Of a DNA stretch of 44,307 bases, positions 1 to 8,304 are shown piece by piece. The notes below the pieces were generated by a model, which was not told where the DNA came from, made no database searches, and worked only from the letters and a program-made list of their open reading frames with translations. Each line of letters opens with the position of its first letter. The first letter of the stretch is position 1. The position numbers and the translations under genes are program-made. The stretch comes from Candidatus Babelota bacterium (GTDB taxonomy: Bacteria > Babelota > Babeliae > Babelales > Babelaceae), in the NCBI GenBank assembly GCA_003165355.1, contig PLTG01000066.1, forward strand, positions 519-44,825, read 5' to 3'.

Positions 1-355
1 TGCGGGCCACGCATGAAGGACCAGGTTGCGGCCGGCCCTTCAATCCCACCGCTCACTGCGTGAGGCTGAAAATAGTGCGCCACAGCGCACCAAATCTAAA
101 TTTGTCGACATGTCTGGTGCGTAAACGCACTATTTTGCTACGCTCGACCAGTCCCGCGCCCGGCGAAGCCTTGTGCGAAGCCTGGGTCGGCATGAGATTT
201 TCCTCGACTTTTTATTTCATAGAAATATTTGATGCTGTAAATGCATCATGAACTTATAAGTTTTTTCTTTAATAATGCGTGTGGGTATTGAATAGAATTA
301 TAAATCATATAGTATACTAATGCGTCAAAAGTTCTTGAGCATCGAAAGAAATTAT
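1..355. other. Intergenic region with structured repeats
   Basis: No convincing gene is visible. The region is GC-rich up to about 200 and AT-rich after that. It contains a nested inverted repeat (69-136, listed separately) and a segment at 153-186 that recurs in altered form near the other end of the window (43720-43809). A frame on the plus strand is open from position 3 to 251, but it has no family resemblance and runs through the repeats, so I do not call it. The AT-rich part (260-355) carries a TATACT hexamer at 313-318, about 40 nt before the first gene, which could be its -10 box. Confidence 0.6.
69..136. repeat. Nested inverted repeat with two alternative folds
   Basis: AAAATAGTGCG at 69-79 is the exact reverse complement of 126-136 (11 bp). 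Inside it, CGCACCA at 86-92 pairs with TGGTGCG at 115-121 (7 bp), and the loop holds the palindrome GACATGTC (107-114). Each arm can also fold alone: GTGCGC/GCGCAC at 75-80/85-90 with a 4-nt loop, and GTGCG/CGCAC at 117-121/126-130 with a 4-nt loop. One long stem and two short hairpins are therefore mutually exclusive. It does not look like a simple terminator, since no T-tract follows. It may be a REP-like element. Confidence 0.7.
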
Positions 356-676
356 ATGAAAAAACTATTTTTGTTATCACTCTTGTTTGCGAGCTTGCAT
401 ATGGAGGCGTACGACGGCCGCGATATGGCCATCGCCTGCAGTATGGTCGGCACGGCAAGTTTCGCTGCTGGCGCTTTTAGCATGTGGGGATATTGGTACA
501 TGCGGAATCAGCAATCGCAAGAAGACATTGATAAGTTAGTAAGACGCAAAGACAGATTGCTCCAGAAACAAGACGAGCTGTCGCAAGAAAAAAGAGCCTT
601 GGGTAGAGAAAAGAGTCAACTGAGAAAAATACTTGAAAATCAGTTTGGCTGGAAAAGCGAAGCAACGTCATCATAA
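356..676 (+). CDS. Small exported membrane/coiled-coil protein, unknown function
   Basis: I do not recognise a family. The 106-residue product starts with a signal peptide (residues 1-18, MKKLFLLSLL core), followed by a second hydrophobic, Gly/Ala-rich stretch at about 24-48. The rest (about 54-95) is a highly charged heptad-rich helix, a probable coiled coil. An upstream in-frame ATG at 320 would put 12 charged/polar residues ahead of the signal peptide, so I prefer 356. The same plan (signal peptide, glycine-rich hydrophobic segment, charged helix) recurs in the genes at 27850, 28389, 29352 and 43077. The stop codon overlaps the end of convergent ybeY by 6 nt. It probably sits in the inner membrane with the helix in one compartment; this is inference. 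Confidence 0.65.
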   Translation: MKKLFLLSLLFASLHMEAYDGRDMAIACSMVGTASFAAGAFSMWGYWYMRNQQSQEDIDKLVRRKDRLLQKQDELSQEKRALGREKSQLRKILENQFGWKSEATSS

Positions 677-1135
677 CTTGCTTTGGTAGTTGATCTTCTT
701 AAGCAAAAAGCCCTCTTTTGCCCTCATGCGACGCCAGTCAGCATCATCAATGTGGTCATAATTAAGTAAATGGCAAACGCCATGAACCAAAAGGCGCTTC
801 ATCCGCTGCTCGAACGTGACCTTAAGTTCTTGTGCATCTTTGGTCACATACTCAGCTGATATAATCAAATCGCCCAAATTTTTGTCTTCAGGCTCTTTTA
901 CCTTTATCCGTTTGCCCGCTATCAGTTCTGGGTGGTAAGGGAATGACAAGATATCAGTTGCTTTGTCTTTATCGCGATAATCACGGTTATACGCTCTGAT
1001 GGTTGTGTTAGTGGTAATGAGCACCGAGATATCAAAATCTGGGTACTTGAGGGCATTCAGAAGTGACTGCAGGTCTGCAGTCATTTCCGGTATGTTTATC
1101 GCTATTTTACGTTGGCTGTTTTTTATATGAATCAT
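671..1135 (-). CDS. ybeY: Endoribonuclease YbeY (16S rRNA maturation)
   Basis: YbeY is a zinc-dependent single-strand endoribonuclease used in 16S rRNA 3'-end processing and ribosome quality control. The 154 residues match the usual length. Diagnostic motifs are visible: NRDYRDKDKATDILSFP (about 50-66), LGDLIIS (about 87-93) and the metal-binding HGVCHLLNYDH with H118, H122 and H128 in the H-x3-H-x5-H spacing. It is the last gene of a minus-strand set after valS and a DUF2442 gene, 16 nt downstream of the latter. Its stop overlaps the convergent gene at 356-676 by 6 nt. Family assignment is secure. Confidence 0.95.
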   Translation of the reverse strand: MIHIKNSQRKIAINIPEMTADLQSLLNALKYPDFDISVLITTNTTIRAYNRDYRDKDKATDILSFPYHPELIAGKRIKVKEPEDKNLGDLIISAEYVTKDAQELKVTFEQRMKRLLVHGVCHLLNYDHIDDADWRRMRAKEGFLLKKINYQSKL

Positions 1136-1151
1136 ACTGTTATTGTTAACG

Positions 1152-1400
1152 TTATGAATATTTCAGAGGATATGCCGCCGGGTGCTTAAGTGCTTCTACA
1201 TCTATATCGATATCTAACGACGGCCAATGGAGATGATGTCCGTTAAAAAATTCTAAATTGTAGATCTGCTCAATGGTAGCTTTCAGGAACCAGGGAAAAT
1301 CTGTGAAGGGCATGAAGAATTCCCGCTCGTCGGCAAGAACCCAAATACCGTCAGGAGAAATAGTAAGTCTCGGCTTTTTTAGCATAATTTTAAACTCCAT
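1152..1400 (-). CDS. DUF2442 domain protein
   Basis: An 82-residue protein resembling the DUF2442 family: a predicted regulatory or structural small protein with the typical C-terminal HLHWPSLDIDIDVEAL (about 56-71) and a central PWFLKATIEQIYNLEF. The function of the family is not established; some members lie next to DUF4160 genes in toxin-antitoxin-like pairs, but no such partner is seen here. It starts 3 nt after the valS stop, so it is almost certainly co-transcribed with valS. An alternative ATG at 1385 has a better placed GGAG 9 nt upstream and would remove five residues. Confidence 0.75.
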   Translation of the reverse strand: MEFKIMLKKPRLTISPDGIWVLADEREFFMPFTDFPWFLKATIEQIYNLEFFNGHHLHWPSLDIDIDVEALKHPAAYPLKYS

Positions 1401-1403
1401 TTC

Positions 1404-3848
1404 TTATTGTACCACAATCACTGCATTATACGTTTCGTCCGTTTTAATAAGTTCTTGCGTCAAAGCGTCAGTGGTGTAAACAAGTTTGCTGGAGCGCGCC
1501 ACGCCTGCAAGAATTTTCTCTACCGGCTGCAATTGTTGCCGTATGGCATCAGAGCAGCTGATAGTTAATGTATCAATGTCAGTTTTAAGTGAAAGCGTTG
1601 CGTCAGTTTTGAGTTTACGAACTTGAGAGACTGCTTCAAGCAATATTTTTACACAGGCGACTGCGTCAGGAAAGTTATATTGCTGAGCATCTGAAGTGTA
1701 CTGTGTCTGATGGAGTGACGCCAGCTTATATTCGGCGCGATACAGATCTTGGTAAATAGCATCAGTAATATAGGGTAAAAAGGGCGCATACCACTGAATC
1801 AATTCATAACCAACCTGGTGCAAAACGGCACGCGTTTCGTCTATCTGCTGCGCGCTGTAGTTATGCGGATTGAAAAATTGATCTTTCACCAGCTCAATAT
1901 AACTGTCACACCAATCGTTCCAGAAAAAGCTTTCAACAACTTCAAGCGCCTTGTGAAAATGGTAATCTTCAAAAGCATCTTTATATGCCTGAAACGTTGC
2001 AGATGCCCTATGCAAAATCCATTTATTAAGGGTATCGTGCGGCTTGGTGATGGTTTGCTTTTGGCCATGCTCTTTGATAAAAAGGCAGGCGTTCCAGAGC
2101 TTAACAATAAGCCGTTGGCCAATTTTAAATTGGTTTTCAGAAAATGCAGTATCGGTGCCCAGCTGTGCGCCCGCAGTCCAGTACCTGATAACATCAGCCG
2201 GATATGCTTTAAGCAAATTGTCTGGCTCAAGAGGGCTGTTCCCCTGCGATTTAGAAATTTTTTGCTTTTCGGTGCTTAACACATGGCCAGAGATAACAAT
2301 ATCATGCCACGGAATCTGCTGATTATGCATCCACGATTTTACCATGGTATCAAACGCCCAGGTGCGGATAATATCATGCGCCTGTGGCCGCATGCTCATT
2401 GGCAGAAACTGTTTATCCTGAGCATACGCCGTTTCAAACATCTCTTTGCAGATCTGCGGCGTAAGGGACGAAGTGTTCCAGGTGTCCATAACATCCATGT
2501 CAGGCACAATATCGGTGCTTGAGCATGATGGGCATGGCTTTGTGTAAGCGGTCTCTTGTGGGTCGATAGGAAGTTGCGAATCGTCCGCTAATATAACGGT
2601 GTTACAGCTGTTGCAGTGCCAGCAAGGGAATGGAATACCAAAAAAGCGTTGGCGCGAAATGCACCAGTCCCAATTGATATGCTCTACCCAATTATCGTAA
2701 CGCGATTTCATATAACTTGGGTGCCAGTTTACCTGGTTACCCATCTGAATAAATGTATCTTTATGCGATTTAATATCGATAAACCACTGCGGCAAGCTTA
2801 AAAACTCGATCTCATTTTTGCACCGCTCATGAATATTAACGTTGTGCATGATCTTTTTCTGTTCGATCACTAGGTTATGATCTGCAAGCTCCTGTAAAAT
2901 CTTTTCACGCGCCGGTTTAACTTTCAAAGCGCCGATAATAGGCAAATGGGGCAAGAAGCGGCCATCTTTCTGTAAAATTTGAGTAAATGCTAAGTTATGT
3001 TTTTTAATCCATTCAACATCTGACGAATCGCCAAAAGCGCAACACATCACCAGCCCGGTGCCTTTATCTATTTTCACCGTCTCTTCTGCAAGTAGCGGCA
3101 CCTGTATATCATAAAGGGGAACGGTAGCGTACGTGCCCTTTAAATGGGTGTAGCGAGGGTCTTGTGGATTGTATAAAACGGCAACGCATCCGGCTAAAAA
3201 TTCTGGACGCGTTGTCGCGATAGGCAGCACTTCACCATTTTGGCCCTTGAAAGGGATGGTGGTCATAAAGGTCTCTTTTTCTGCATCATCAAGCTCTGCT
3301 TGCGCTACGGAAGTGTAACAGGTGGTACAATAGAGAGCAGGTTCCTGTTTGCGGTAAGCATATTTTTGTCGATACAGTGCCATGAACGAGCGCTGCGATA
3401 TTGTGCGAGTGCGTGCATCTATGGTTGAATAGACATGGTTCCAATCAATAGAAAGGCCCATTGACTCAAAAAGTTCCTGAAATTTTTTTTCAACATCAAC
3501 TGTTTCTTGCAGGCAAAGCTCTATAAAGGCAGAACGGCCCATGCTGAATGCCGTGACGCTCTTTTTCTTTTCAACAAAGCGCTCAGTCGGCAAGCCGTTG
3601 CCATCAAAGCCAAATGGATAAAAGACCGCATGTCCATTCATCCGTTTATAACGAGCGATAAGATCGGTATGCGTATAGGAAAAGATATGGCCGATATGCA
3701 GGGAGCCTGAGACTGTTGGCGGTGGGGTGTCTATGCTGAATAGTGGGCGAGCATCGAGCTCTTGCCTTGTTAGCTGATAGACCGCTTGGTCGTGCCACAA
3801 TTTTTTAAGTCTTGGTTCCTGAATCTGATGGTCGTACTTTTTTTCCAT
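1404..3848 (-). CDS. valS: Valine--tRNA ligase, archaeal/rickettsial type
   Basis: Class I aminoacyl-tRNA synthetase that charges tRNA-Val. The HIGH signature is at 51-54 (GSLHIGHIF), the editing domain carries TTRPEFLAG, and the second catalytic motif is KISKS at 530-534 instead of KMSKS. Zinc-ribbon cysteines are seen in CWHCNSCN and CPSCSS (about 415-450). At 814 residues it is much shorter than the 950-residue bacterial enzyme and lacks the long C-terminal coiled-coil arm. Length and motif style fit the ValS type 2 found in archaea and Rickettsia, so the lineage probably acquired this version by transfer. First gene of the valS > DUF2442 > ybeY set, divergent from mraY across a 105-nt gap. 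Confidence 0.95.
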   Translation of the reverse strand: MEKKYDHQIQEPRLKKLWHDQAVYQLTRQELDARPLFSIDTPPPTVSGSLHIGHIFSYTHTDLIARYKRMNGHAVFYPFGFDGNGLPTERFVEKKKSVTAFSMGRSAFIELCLQETVDVEKKFQELFESMGLSIDWNHVYSTIDARTRTISQRSFMALYRQKYAYRKQEPALYCTTCYTSVAQAELDDAEKETFMTTIPFKGQNGEVLPIATTRPEFLAGCVAVLYNPQDPRYTHLKGTYATVPLYDIQVPLLAEETVKIDKGTGLVMCCAFGDSSDVEWIKKHNLAFTQILQKDGRFLPHLPIIGALKVKPAREKILQELADHNLVIEQKKIMHNVNIHERCKNEIEFLSLPQWFIDIKSHKDTFIQMGNQVNWHPSYMKSRYDNWVEHINWDWCISRQRFFGIPFPCWHCNSCNTVILADDSQLPIDPQETAYTKPCPSCSSTDIVPDMDVMDTWNTSSLTPQICKEMFETAYAQDKQFLPMSMRPQAHDIIRTWAFDTMVKSWMHNQQIPWHDIVISGHVLSTEKQKISKSQGNSPLEPDNLLKAYPADVIRYWTAGAQLGTDTAFSENQFKIGQRLIVKLWNACLFIKEHGQKQTITKPHDTLNKWILHRASATFQAYKDAFEDYHFHKALEVVESFFWNDWCDSYIELVKDQFFNPHNYSAQQIDETRAVLHQVGYELIQWYAPFLPYITDAIYQDLYRAEYKLASLHQTQYTSDAQQYNFPDAVACVKILLEAVSQVRKLKTDATLSLKTDIDTLTISCSDAIRQQLQPVEKILAGVARSSKLVYTTDALTQELIKTDETYNAVIVVQ

Positions 3849-3865
3849 AATTTTCTATAACACTT

Positions 3866-3907
3866 TTGTTGAAATTGAATTTTTTACGTAAACTATCATA
3901 AGTTTAC
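3866..3907 (+). promoter_or_regulatory. Putative mraY promoter with overlapping inverted repeat
   Basis: TTGTTG at 3866-3871 and TAAACT at 3889-3894 are spaced by 17 bp, about 60 nt before the mraY ATG. The -10-like box is part of a perfect inverted repeat, GTAAACT (3888-3894) / AGTTTAC (3901-3907), with a 6-nt spacer. A regulator binding it would cover the promoter, and because valS diverges from here it could affect both. The same (c)GTAAACT box with a TTG-type -35 is seen before pheT and before the gene at 31513. Confidence 0.4.
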
Positions 3908-3953
3908 ACATAACTTTACTCTTATTAAAGATTTTTACGCTCTTAAGGATTCC

Positions 3954-5018
3954 ATGATATACCACCTGCTTGTCAGCCTGCAGCCCTATTTCCGTTTTTT
4001 ACGCGTAGTTGATTCCATAAGTTTCCGCGCTATGGCGGCCTTTTTAACCGCACTCACCCTCTCGTTTATGTTCGGGTCATGGTTCATCGAGCAATCTAAA
4101 AAATTTTTCCGCTCGTCCGTACGTCAGTATACCCCAGAAAATCATCAAGCGAAAAATAATACGCCGACCATGGGCGGCATTTTTATCATCAGTATCGTGC
4201 TTGCAACTATACTTTTATGGTGTAACTTATACGACCCGCACGTGCTTGTTATGATAACAACGCTCGTTCTTTTTGCTGCCATTGGCTTTTGGGACGACCT
4301 GAGTAAAATAGCGCATAAAAAGGGTATATCAGAGCTTCATAAGTGGGTTGCGCAATTAGCTGCCGGTTCAGTAGTATTAACGCTTTGGCACTCTTTATTA
4401 GCGCCCTCAACCACACTCTGTGTGCCTCTGTTTAAAGATTTCAACCCCGACCTGAGCATTTTTTATTTTGCTTGGGCCCTCTTTGTGCTGGTGGGTACCT
4501 GTAATGCGGTGAACTTAACCGACGGGCTAGATGGTCTTGCCGTGAGCGCGCTGGTGCCAAACTTTGCCACTTTCTCGATTATAGCCTATTGTGCAGGCCA
4601 TGCTATTTTTGCACACTATCTGCACATTCCATTCATGGGGACATCCGAAGTTGCTATTATTGCGGTAATATTGATCGGCGCCTGCTTAGGGTTCTTGTGG
4701 TACAATACCTACCCGGCGCAGATATTCATGGGCGACGTGGGCGCGTTGTCGCTAGGGGCCGCACTGGGTATGATCGCACTGCTCACAAAACAGGAGCTTT
4801 TGTTAGTTATCTCAGGTGCCGTCTTTGTCGGGGAAACGCTTTCAGTTATTATCCAGGTTATCGGTTATAAGCTTTTTAATGTCCGTATTTTTAAGATCGC
4901 CCCGATTCATCACCATTACGAAAAGCTCGGTTGGCCGGAGATGAAGATCACCGTACGCGCCAGTATCATCACCATTATTTTATGCTTATGCGCGCTGATG
5001 TTGCTTAAAGTTCGTTAA
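3954..5018 (+). CDS. mraY: Phospho-N-acetylmuramoyl-pentapeptide transferase MraY
   Basis: MraY moves phospho-MurNAc-pentapeptide from UDP onto undecaprenyl phosphate, forming lipid I at the inner membrane. The 354-residue polytopic protein shows all signature blocks: NTPTMGG (69-75), FWDD with D114/D115, NLTDGLDGLA (187-196), FMGDVGALSLG with D261, and PIHHHYEKLGW (318-327). Usual length for the family is about 320-360. It is not in a mur/fts cluster here; the neighbours are divergent valS and a convergent permease whose coding end overlaps mraY by 33 nt. Together with murB, glmU and mreB in the window it indicates peptidoglycan synthesis. Confidence 0.97.
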   Translation: MIYHLLVSLQPYFRFLRVVDSISFRAMAAFLTALTLSFMFGSWFIEQSKKFFRSSVRQYTPENHQAKNNTPTMGGIFIISIVLATILLWCNLYDPHVLVMITTLVLFAAIGFWDDLSKIAHKKGISELHKWVAQLAAGSVVLTLWHSLLAPSTTLCVPLFKDFNPDLSIFYFAWALFVLVGTCNAVNLTDGLDGLAVSALVPNFATFSIIAYCAGHAIFAHYLHIPFMGTSEVAIIAVILIGACLGFLWYNTYPAQIFMGDVGALSLGAALGMIALLTKQELLLVISGAVFVGETLSVIIQVIGYKLFNVRIFKIAPIHHHYEKLGWPEMKITVRASIITIILCLCALMLLKVR

Positions 5019-6281
5019 AAAGTTGACGATGCCAAAAGCAATAAGAAGTAAAAAGGGCAGGATCGGCAATGCTTGGTAATGCATGAAGTTTTTTATTAAA
5101 AAGCCCAATAATAGTGAGCAGCTGAGTGTTGCGCCGATGCAGACCCACGTTAATTTTAAATTCTTTTTCAGTAGATAAGCAATAAGCCCCAAGACGCTCA
5201 GCGAAAACGTAGTAGTAAGCGCCAGCGTGTTAACTTGCTGCAACGCAACCTGATTACCTTGTGTGTACCACAGATACACTAATGCAATAGTCCCTTCAAC
5301 GATAACGCAAAGATACGGCACGCCACCCTTGGTAAGTCGAGTAAAGAGCGTGGGATGGTATATAAGTCTTTTTTCTGCCAGCGTAAAGAGGTTCCATGCG
5401 TTGCTGAACATAACGCCATAGGCAGCACCGAGCGCCGAACAGGCAATAGCGACATGAATCAAAAGCGCGCCGTGAGTCGAAAAGAGAGACCCATCTGAAA
5501 AGAGTGTTTTGAACACTAAAGGAAACGTTTCTAAAAAAGTTCCTGCGATACGCAGCTGAGGGCCGACAAGCACATACAAAAGCGTTTGAAAGAGTACCGC
5601 AATCAACACACTCATCCCGTAAGAATATAAGATAGCCCGCGGGCCATCCTTTTCTGGGTTTTGGAGCGTATGAATCAATGAGCAGGTCGCTTCAAACCCG
5701 GTAAAGGCATAGAGTGCAAAGGGAATGGTGACAAAAAAATCGTTCCAATTGATCGCCTGGTTTATAATATAGGTAGGGGAAAAAAATATAATTCCTGAAA
5801 TAATAACGAATAAAATCGGCACCATTTTTAATATAAAAAAGAGTATCTGGATCGATCTATTGATACGTAAATTGAGCATATTAAGCGCAATAAAGACCCC
5901 AATAACTAAACTATCAAGCATGATACTCGGGTAATCTTGTAACGGTATAAAAATAGTCTTGAGCAGTGAAACGAAGATATGTACGCCGAGTGCGCATGCG
6001 GCCATCTTGCCAACAAAATAGCTCCATTGGCTCATGAACCCGACAAAAGGGTGAAGCGGGGCCGCGTAATCATAAAATGAACCCCCCTTATGAATTTTAA
6101 CCAGCTCTGCTAACGCTAAAATGAGGGGCAATAGGAGCGTTCCTACAAGCATGTACGTGAGCGCGCCCCAGGGGCCAGCGTGGCGTGCAAGAAGCACGGA
6201 ATTAATAAAAATTCCGGTCCCTAAGATAATATTCAAATTGATAAAGATCGCAGAACGGAGTGATAATTTTGTTGAACTCAT
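4986..6281 (-). CDS. APC-superfamily amino acid permease
   Basis: A 431-residue inner-membrane transporter with about 12 hydrophobic segments. The N-terminal NIILGTGIFINS (about 17-28) is the unwound TM1 Gly-rich substrate-binding motif of amino acid-polyamine-organocation transporters, and FALYAFTGFEATCSLIH (about 188-204) matches the conserved TM6 region. The specific substrate cannot be read from sequence. In a host-dependent bacterium it would import amino acids or exchange them. It lies 9 nt downstream of the SpoU-type methyltransferase gene, so both are probably co-transcribed, and its last 33 nt overlap the end of convergent mraY. Confidence 0.88.
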   Translation of the reverse strand: MSSTKLSLRSAIFINLNIILGTGIFINSVLLARHAGPWGALTYMLVGTLLLPLILALAELVKIHKGGSFYDYAAPLHPFVGFMSQWSYFVGKMAACALGVHIFVSLLKTIFIPLQDYPSIMLDSLVIGVFIALNMLNLRINRSIQILFFILKMVPILFVIISGIIFFSPTYIINQAINWNDFFVTIPFALYAFTGFEATCSLIHTLQNPEKDGPRAILYSYGMSVLIAVLFQTLLYVLVGPQLRIAGTFLETFPLVFKTLFSDGSLFSTHGALLIHVAIACSALGAAYGVMFSNAWNLFTLAEKRLIYHPTLFTRLTKGGVPYLCVIVEGTIALVYLWYTQGNQVALQQVNTLALTTTFSLSVLGLIAYLLKKNLKLTWVCIGATLSCSLLLGFLIKNFMHYQALPILPFLLLIAFGIVNFLTNFKQHQRA

Positions 6282-6290
6282 AATTATTTC

Positions 6291-7010
6291 TTATTCAGGT
6301 AAAAGCGTCATATATAAAGCTATAGAACCGGCAACTGCAGCGTTAAGACTTTCAGTATTTCCGGGCATAGCCAGGGTAATTTTCTGTTCGCATTCTTTAA
6401 CCCATTCTGGGGGAATGCCATTTGCTTCGTTACCCACTACAAAAAGTCCGTCAGCATGCGCGGCAGTCGGTTGTTGGCCCTGTTTAGTTACCAGAGCAAG
6501 AAGAGGAATGTCTTTTTTTTGCTGTTTCAGTCCATGCCAAGAGAGCTCATGTACATTCACCTGGGCGATAGTACCTGCACTTGCTTGAATTACTTTTGGG
6601 CTCCAGGGGTCCACGCTTTCTACAAAAACGACCGTTTTTTTATTGAGTGCGGCCGCAGAGCGGACAAGAGTTCCGGCATTACCCGGATCTTGTAAGCGTG
6701 CGCAGACGATTCCTGCTCCCAGCGGGGCAACTATCTTATTAATTTCAAAGATAGCAAGAACGCCGCTCGGTGTTGAGGCGGCACTTATTTCTGCCATCTG
6801 CGAATCGGTAATAACCGTATAATGGCATTTTTTTAAAAGGTCACTTGCATTACTGAGCGCCTTTTGGGTGATATACAGGCGTTGCAATACATGCACTGAA
6901 TGCAGAAAGGTGCTCACCGCACGTAGCCCTTCAACCAAGCATAGGCCAGTAGGCTTACGGCTCTTTGGTTGATGAAGATCACGGATTAATTTTTTTTCTT
7001 GTTTGTTCAT
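6291..7010 (-). CDS. SpoU/TrmH-family RNA 2'-O-methyltransferase
   Basis: A SAM-dependent ribose methyltransferase of the trefoil-knot SPOUT class, acting on rRNA or tRNA. The 239-residue product has the small N-terminal substrate-binding domain with FLHSVHVLQRLYIT and then the three SpoU motifs: DPGNAGTLVRSAAA (108-121), VVGNEANGIP (191-200) and AMPGNTESLNAAVA (214-227). The exact target (such as 23S G2251 or another site) cannot be decided. I take ATG 7010; the frame is open upstream to 7061 but that part shows no family similarity and would overlap the promoter space of the divergent gene. Downstream partner is the permease, 9 nt away. Confidence 0.9.
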   Translation of the reverse strand: MNKQEKKLIRDLHQPKSRKPTGLCLVEGLRAVSTFLHSVHVLQRLYITQKALSNASDLLKKCHYTVITDSQMAEISAASTPSGVLAIFEINKIVAPLGAGIVCARLQDPGNAGTLVRSAAALNKKTVVFVESVDPWSPKVIQASAGTIAQVNVHELSWHGLKQQKKDIPLLALVTKQGQQPTAAHADGLFVVGNEANGIPPEWVKECEQKITLAMPGNTESLNAAVAGSIALYMTLLPE

Positions 7011-7094
7011 ACTCTTTAGTCTATCCGGATTTACAGCTTTTTGCCAAGATGGTACGCTCAAAAAAGCTATTTATTTAATAGAGGATACGACATT

Positions 7095-7934
7095 ATGATA
7101 AAAAAAATATTCCTGAATGGCCTCAGCGTAGCATTAATGCTCATGCTCCCCGGCTGTAAAAAGCCTTACGAAACCTATAAGACCACCTATAAAACAGAAG
7201 GTGCGCAGCACTATGCTGACAAAGCGGTCGACCCGCTTGAAGCGACCAAGAAAAATATTAAGCATATGACGCTGCCGGAAGTTCGCGCCGCGCGTGTCTA
7301 TTTTGAACAAAAAGATGAAGTTGAGCTTATTGAAAAGACGCTTACTCATATTATAAAATTGAGCGACAACTATCAGGAAAAGGCAGACTGCCTTTACGAG
7401 CTTGCCACCATTCAGCTTTCGTTAGGGCGCCTGGAGAAGGCCCGTGAACTTTTCGAGCAACTTTTGCGCGAGTACCCGGGAGCATCCTTTAAAAAAGAGG
7501 CCTGCTACCGTCAACTTGTCGCCCATTACTGGGACTGCAGCGACGCTTCGCACGACCAGGAGATGACAGAAAAAACATTGCAGCTGGTTCAAAGTTTTAA
7601 CAAAGAATGGGATGCGGGTGAGTATGCCGAGAGTCTTCAAGAGATAGAAGACCATTGTTACAAAGTGTTATTTGACGCAGAGCTCCTGCGCATGGATTTT
7701 TATCTTACCAAATACCGCGTATTTCAGGACCAGGATTCGCTCCGTTCTGCACAGATGCGCTTAGCGTATATTCTGGAAAAATTGCTCGAGCCGCAAAAAA
7801 AATTAAGCTCGCAGGCGAAAGATGCGCTTATTGAAGAGTACCAGGCCATTAAAGAGCTTGATGTTGAAAAGAAACAAGAAAAGTACGATCTTTTGATGAA
7901 AGTGTTAACGGCATTGGAAAAAGATGAAAACTGA
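7095..7934 (+). CDS. BamD-like TPR lipoprotein
   Basis: A 279-residue predicted lipoprotein. Residues 1-21 form a lipoprotein signal peptide ending in LPGC with Cys21 as the lipid attachment site. Helical repeats follow, with TPR-like ADCLYELATIQLSLGRLEKA and FEQLLREYPGASFKKEACYR, as in the outer-membrane assembly factor BamD/YfiO, which helps BamA insert beta-barrel proteins. BamD is usually about 245 residues. The start at 7095 has GAGG about 10 nt upstream; the frame is open from 7041 but would bury the signal peptide. It overlaps yraN by 11 nt and heads the plus-strand run to tgt. The outer-membrane role is inferred from architecture; a general TPR lipoprotein is the alternative. Confidence 0.75.
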   Translation: MIKKIFLNGLSVALMLMLPGCKKPYETYKTTYKTEGAQHYADKAVDPLEATKKNIKHMTLPEVRAARVYFEQKDEVELIEKTLTHIIKLSDNYQEKADCLYELATIQLSLGRLEKARELFEQLLREYPGASFKKEACYRQLVAHYWDCSDASHDQEMTEKTLQLVQSFNKEWDAGEYAESLQEIEDHCYKVLFDAELLRMDFYLTKYRVFQDQDSLRSAQMRLAYILEKLLEPQKKLSSQAKDALIEEYQAIKELDVEKKQEKYDLLMKVLTALEKDEN

Positions 7935-8304
7935 GATTCAGGGACGCGGATATAACGCAGAACAGCTGGTTGCCGATTATCTGCAACAGCAGGGGTACAC
8001 GATACTTGCGCGAAATTATACCATTAAAAGTGGTGAGATCGATATTATAGCTCGTAAAGATGAAGTGGTAGCATTTGTTGAGGTTAAAATGCGTAGCACC
8101 CATTATTTTAATCTATCTTTAGTGGTCGATCGGTCAAAGCAGCGTAAAATTATTATCACCGCGCTCCATTATGCCACGCGAAACAGTTATACGCAGCATG
8201 TGCTACGTTTTGATGTCGCGCTCGTCGAGTCAAATCTTGAAAATGACACGTTGAATATAAATTATATCCCCAACGCATTCACGGCGCCGGAGAATATGGT
8301 ATGA
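7924..8304 (+). CDS. yraN: YraN family (UPF0102) nuclease-like protein
   Basis: A 126-residue protein of the YraN/UPF0102 family, which has a restriction-endonuclease-like fold and an unknown cellular role. Conserved elements are GYNAEQLVADYLQQQGY (about 9-25), ARNYTIKSGEIDIIA (about 29-43) with the acidic GEID, and VAFVEVKMR (about 49-57) with the E-x-K catalytic pair. Length is typical. It starts inside the end of the BamD-like gene (11-nt overlap) and its stop overlaps the start of cdsA by 4 nt (ATGA), so the three genes are translationally linked. Confidence 0.92.
   Translation: MKTEIQGRGYNAEQLVADYLQQQGYTILARNYTIKSGEIDIIARKDEVVAFVEVKMRSTHYFNLSLVVDRSKQRKIIITALHYATRNSYTQHVLRFDVALVESNLENDTLNINYIPNAFTAPENMV

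Noticed and set aside
3-251. Open plus-strand frame at the left edge (ATG at 60)
   Set aside because: It runs through nested repeats, has no recognisable domain, an odd composition and no ribosome binding site.
1818-2522. Several long plus-strand ORFs opposite valS
   Set aside because: They are antisense shadows of a secure synthetase gene and show no family resemblance.
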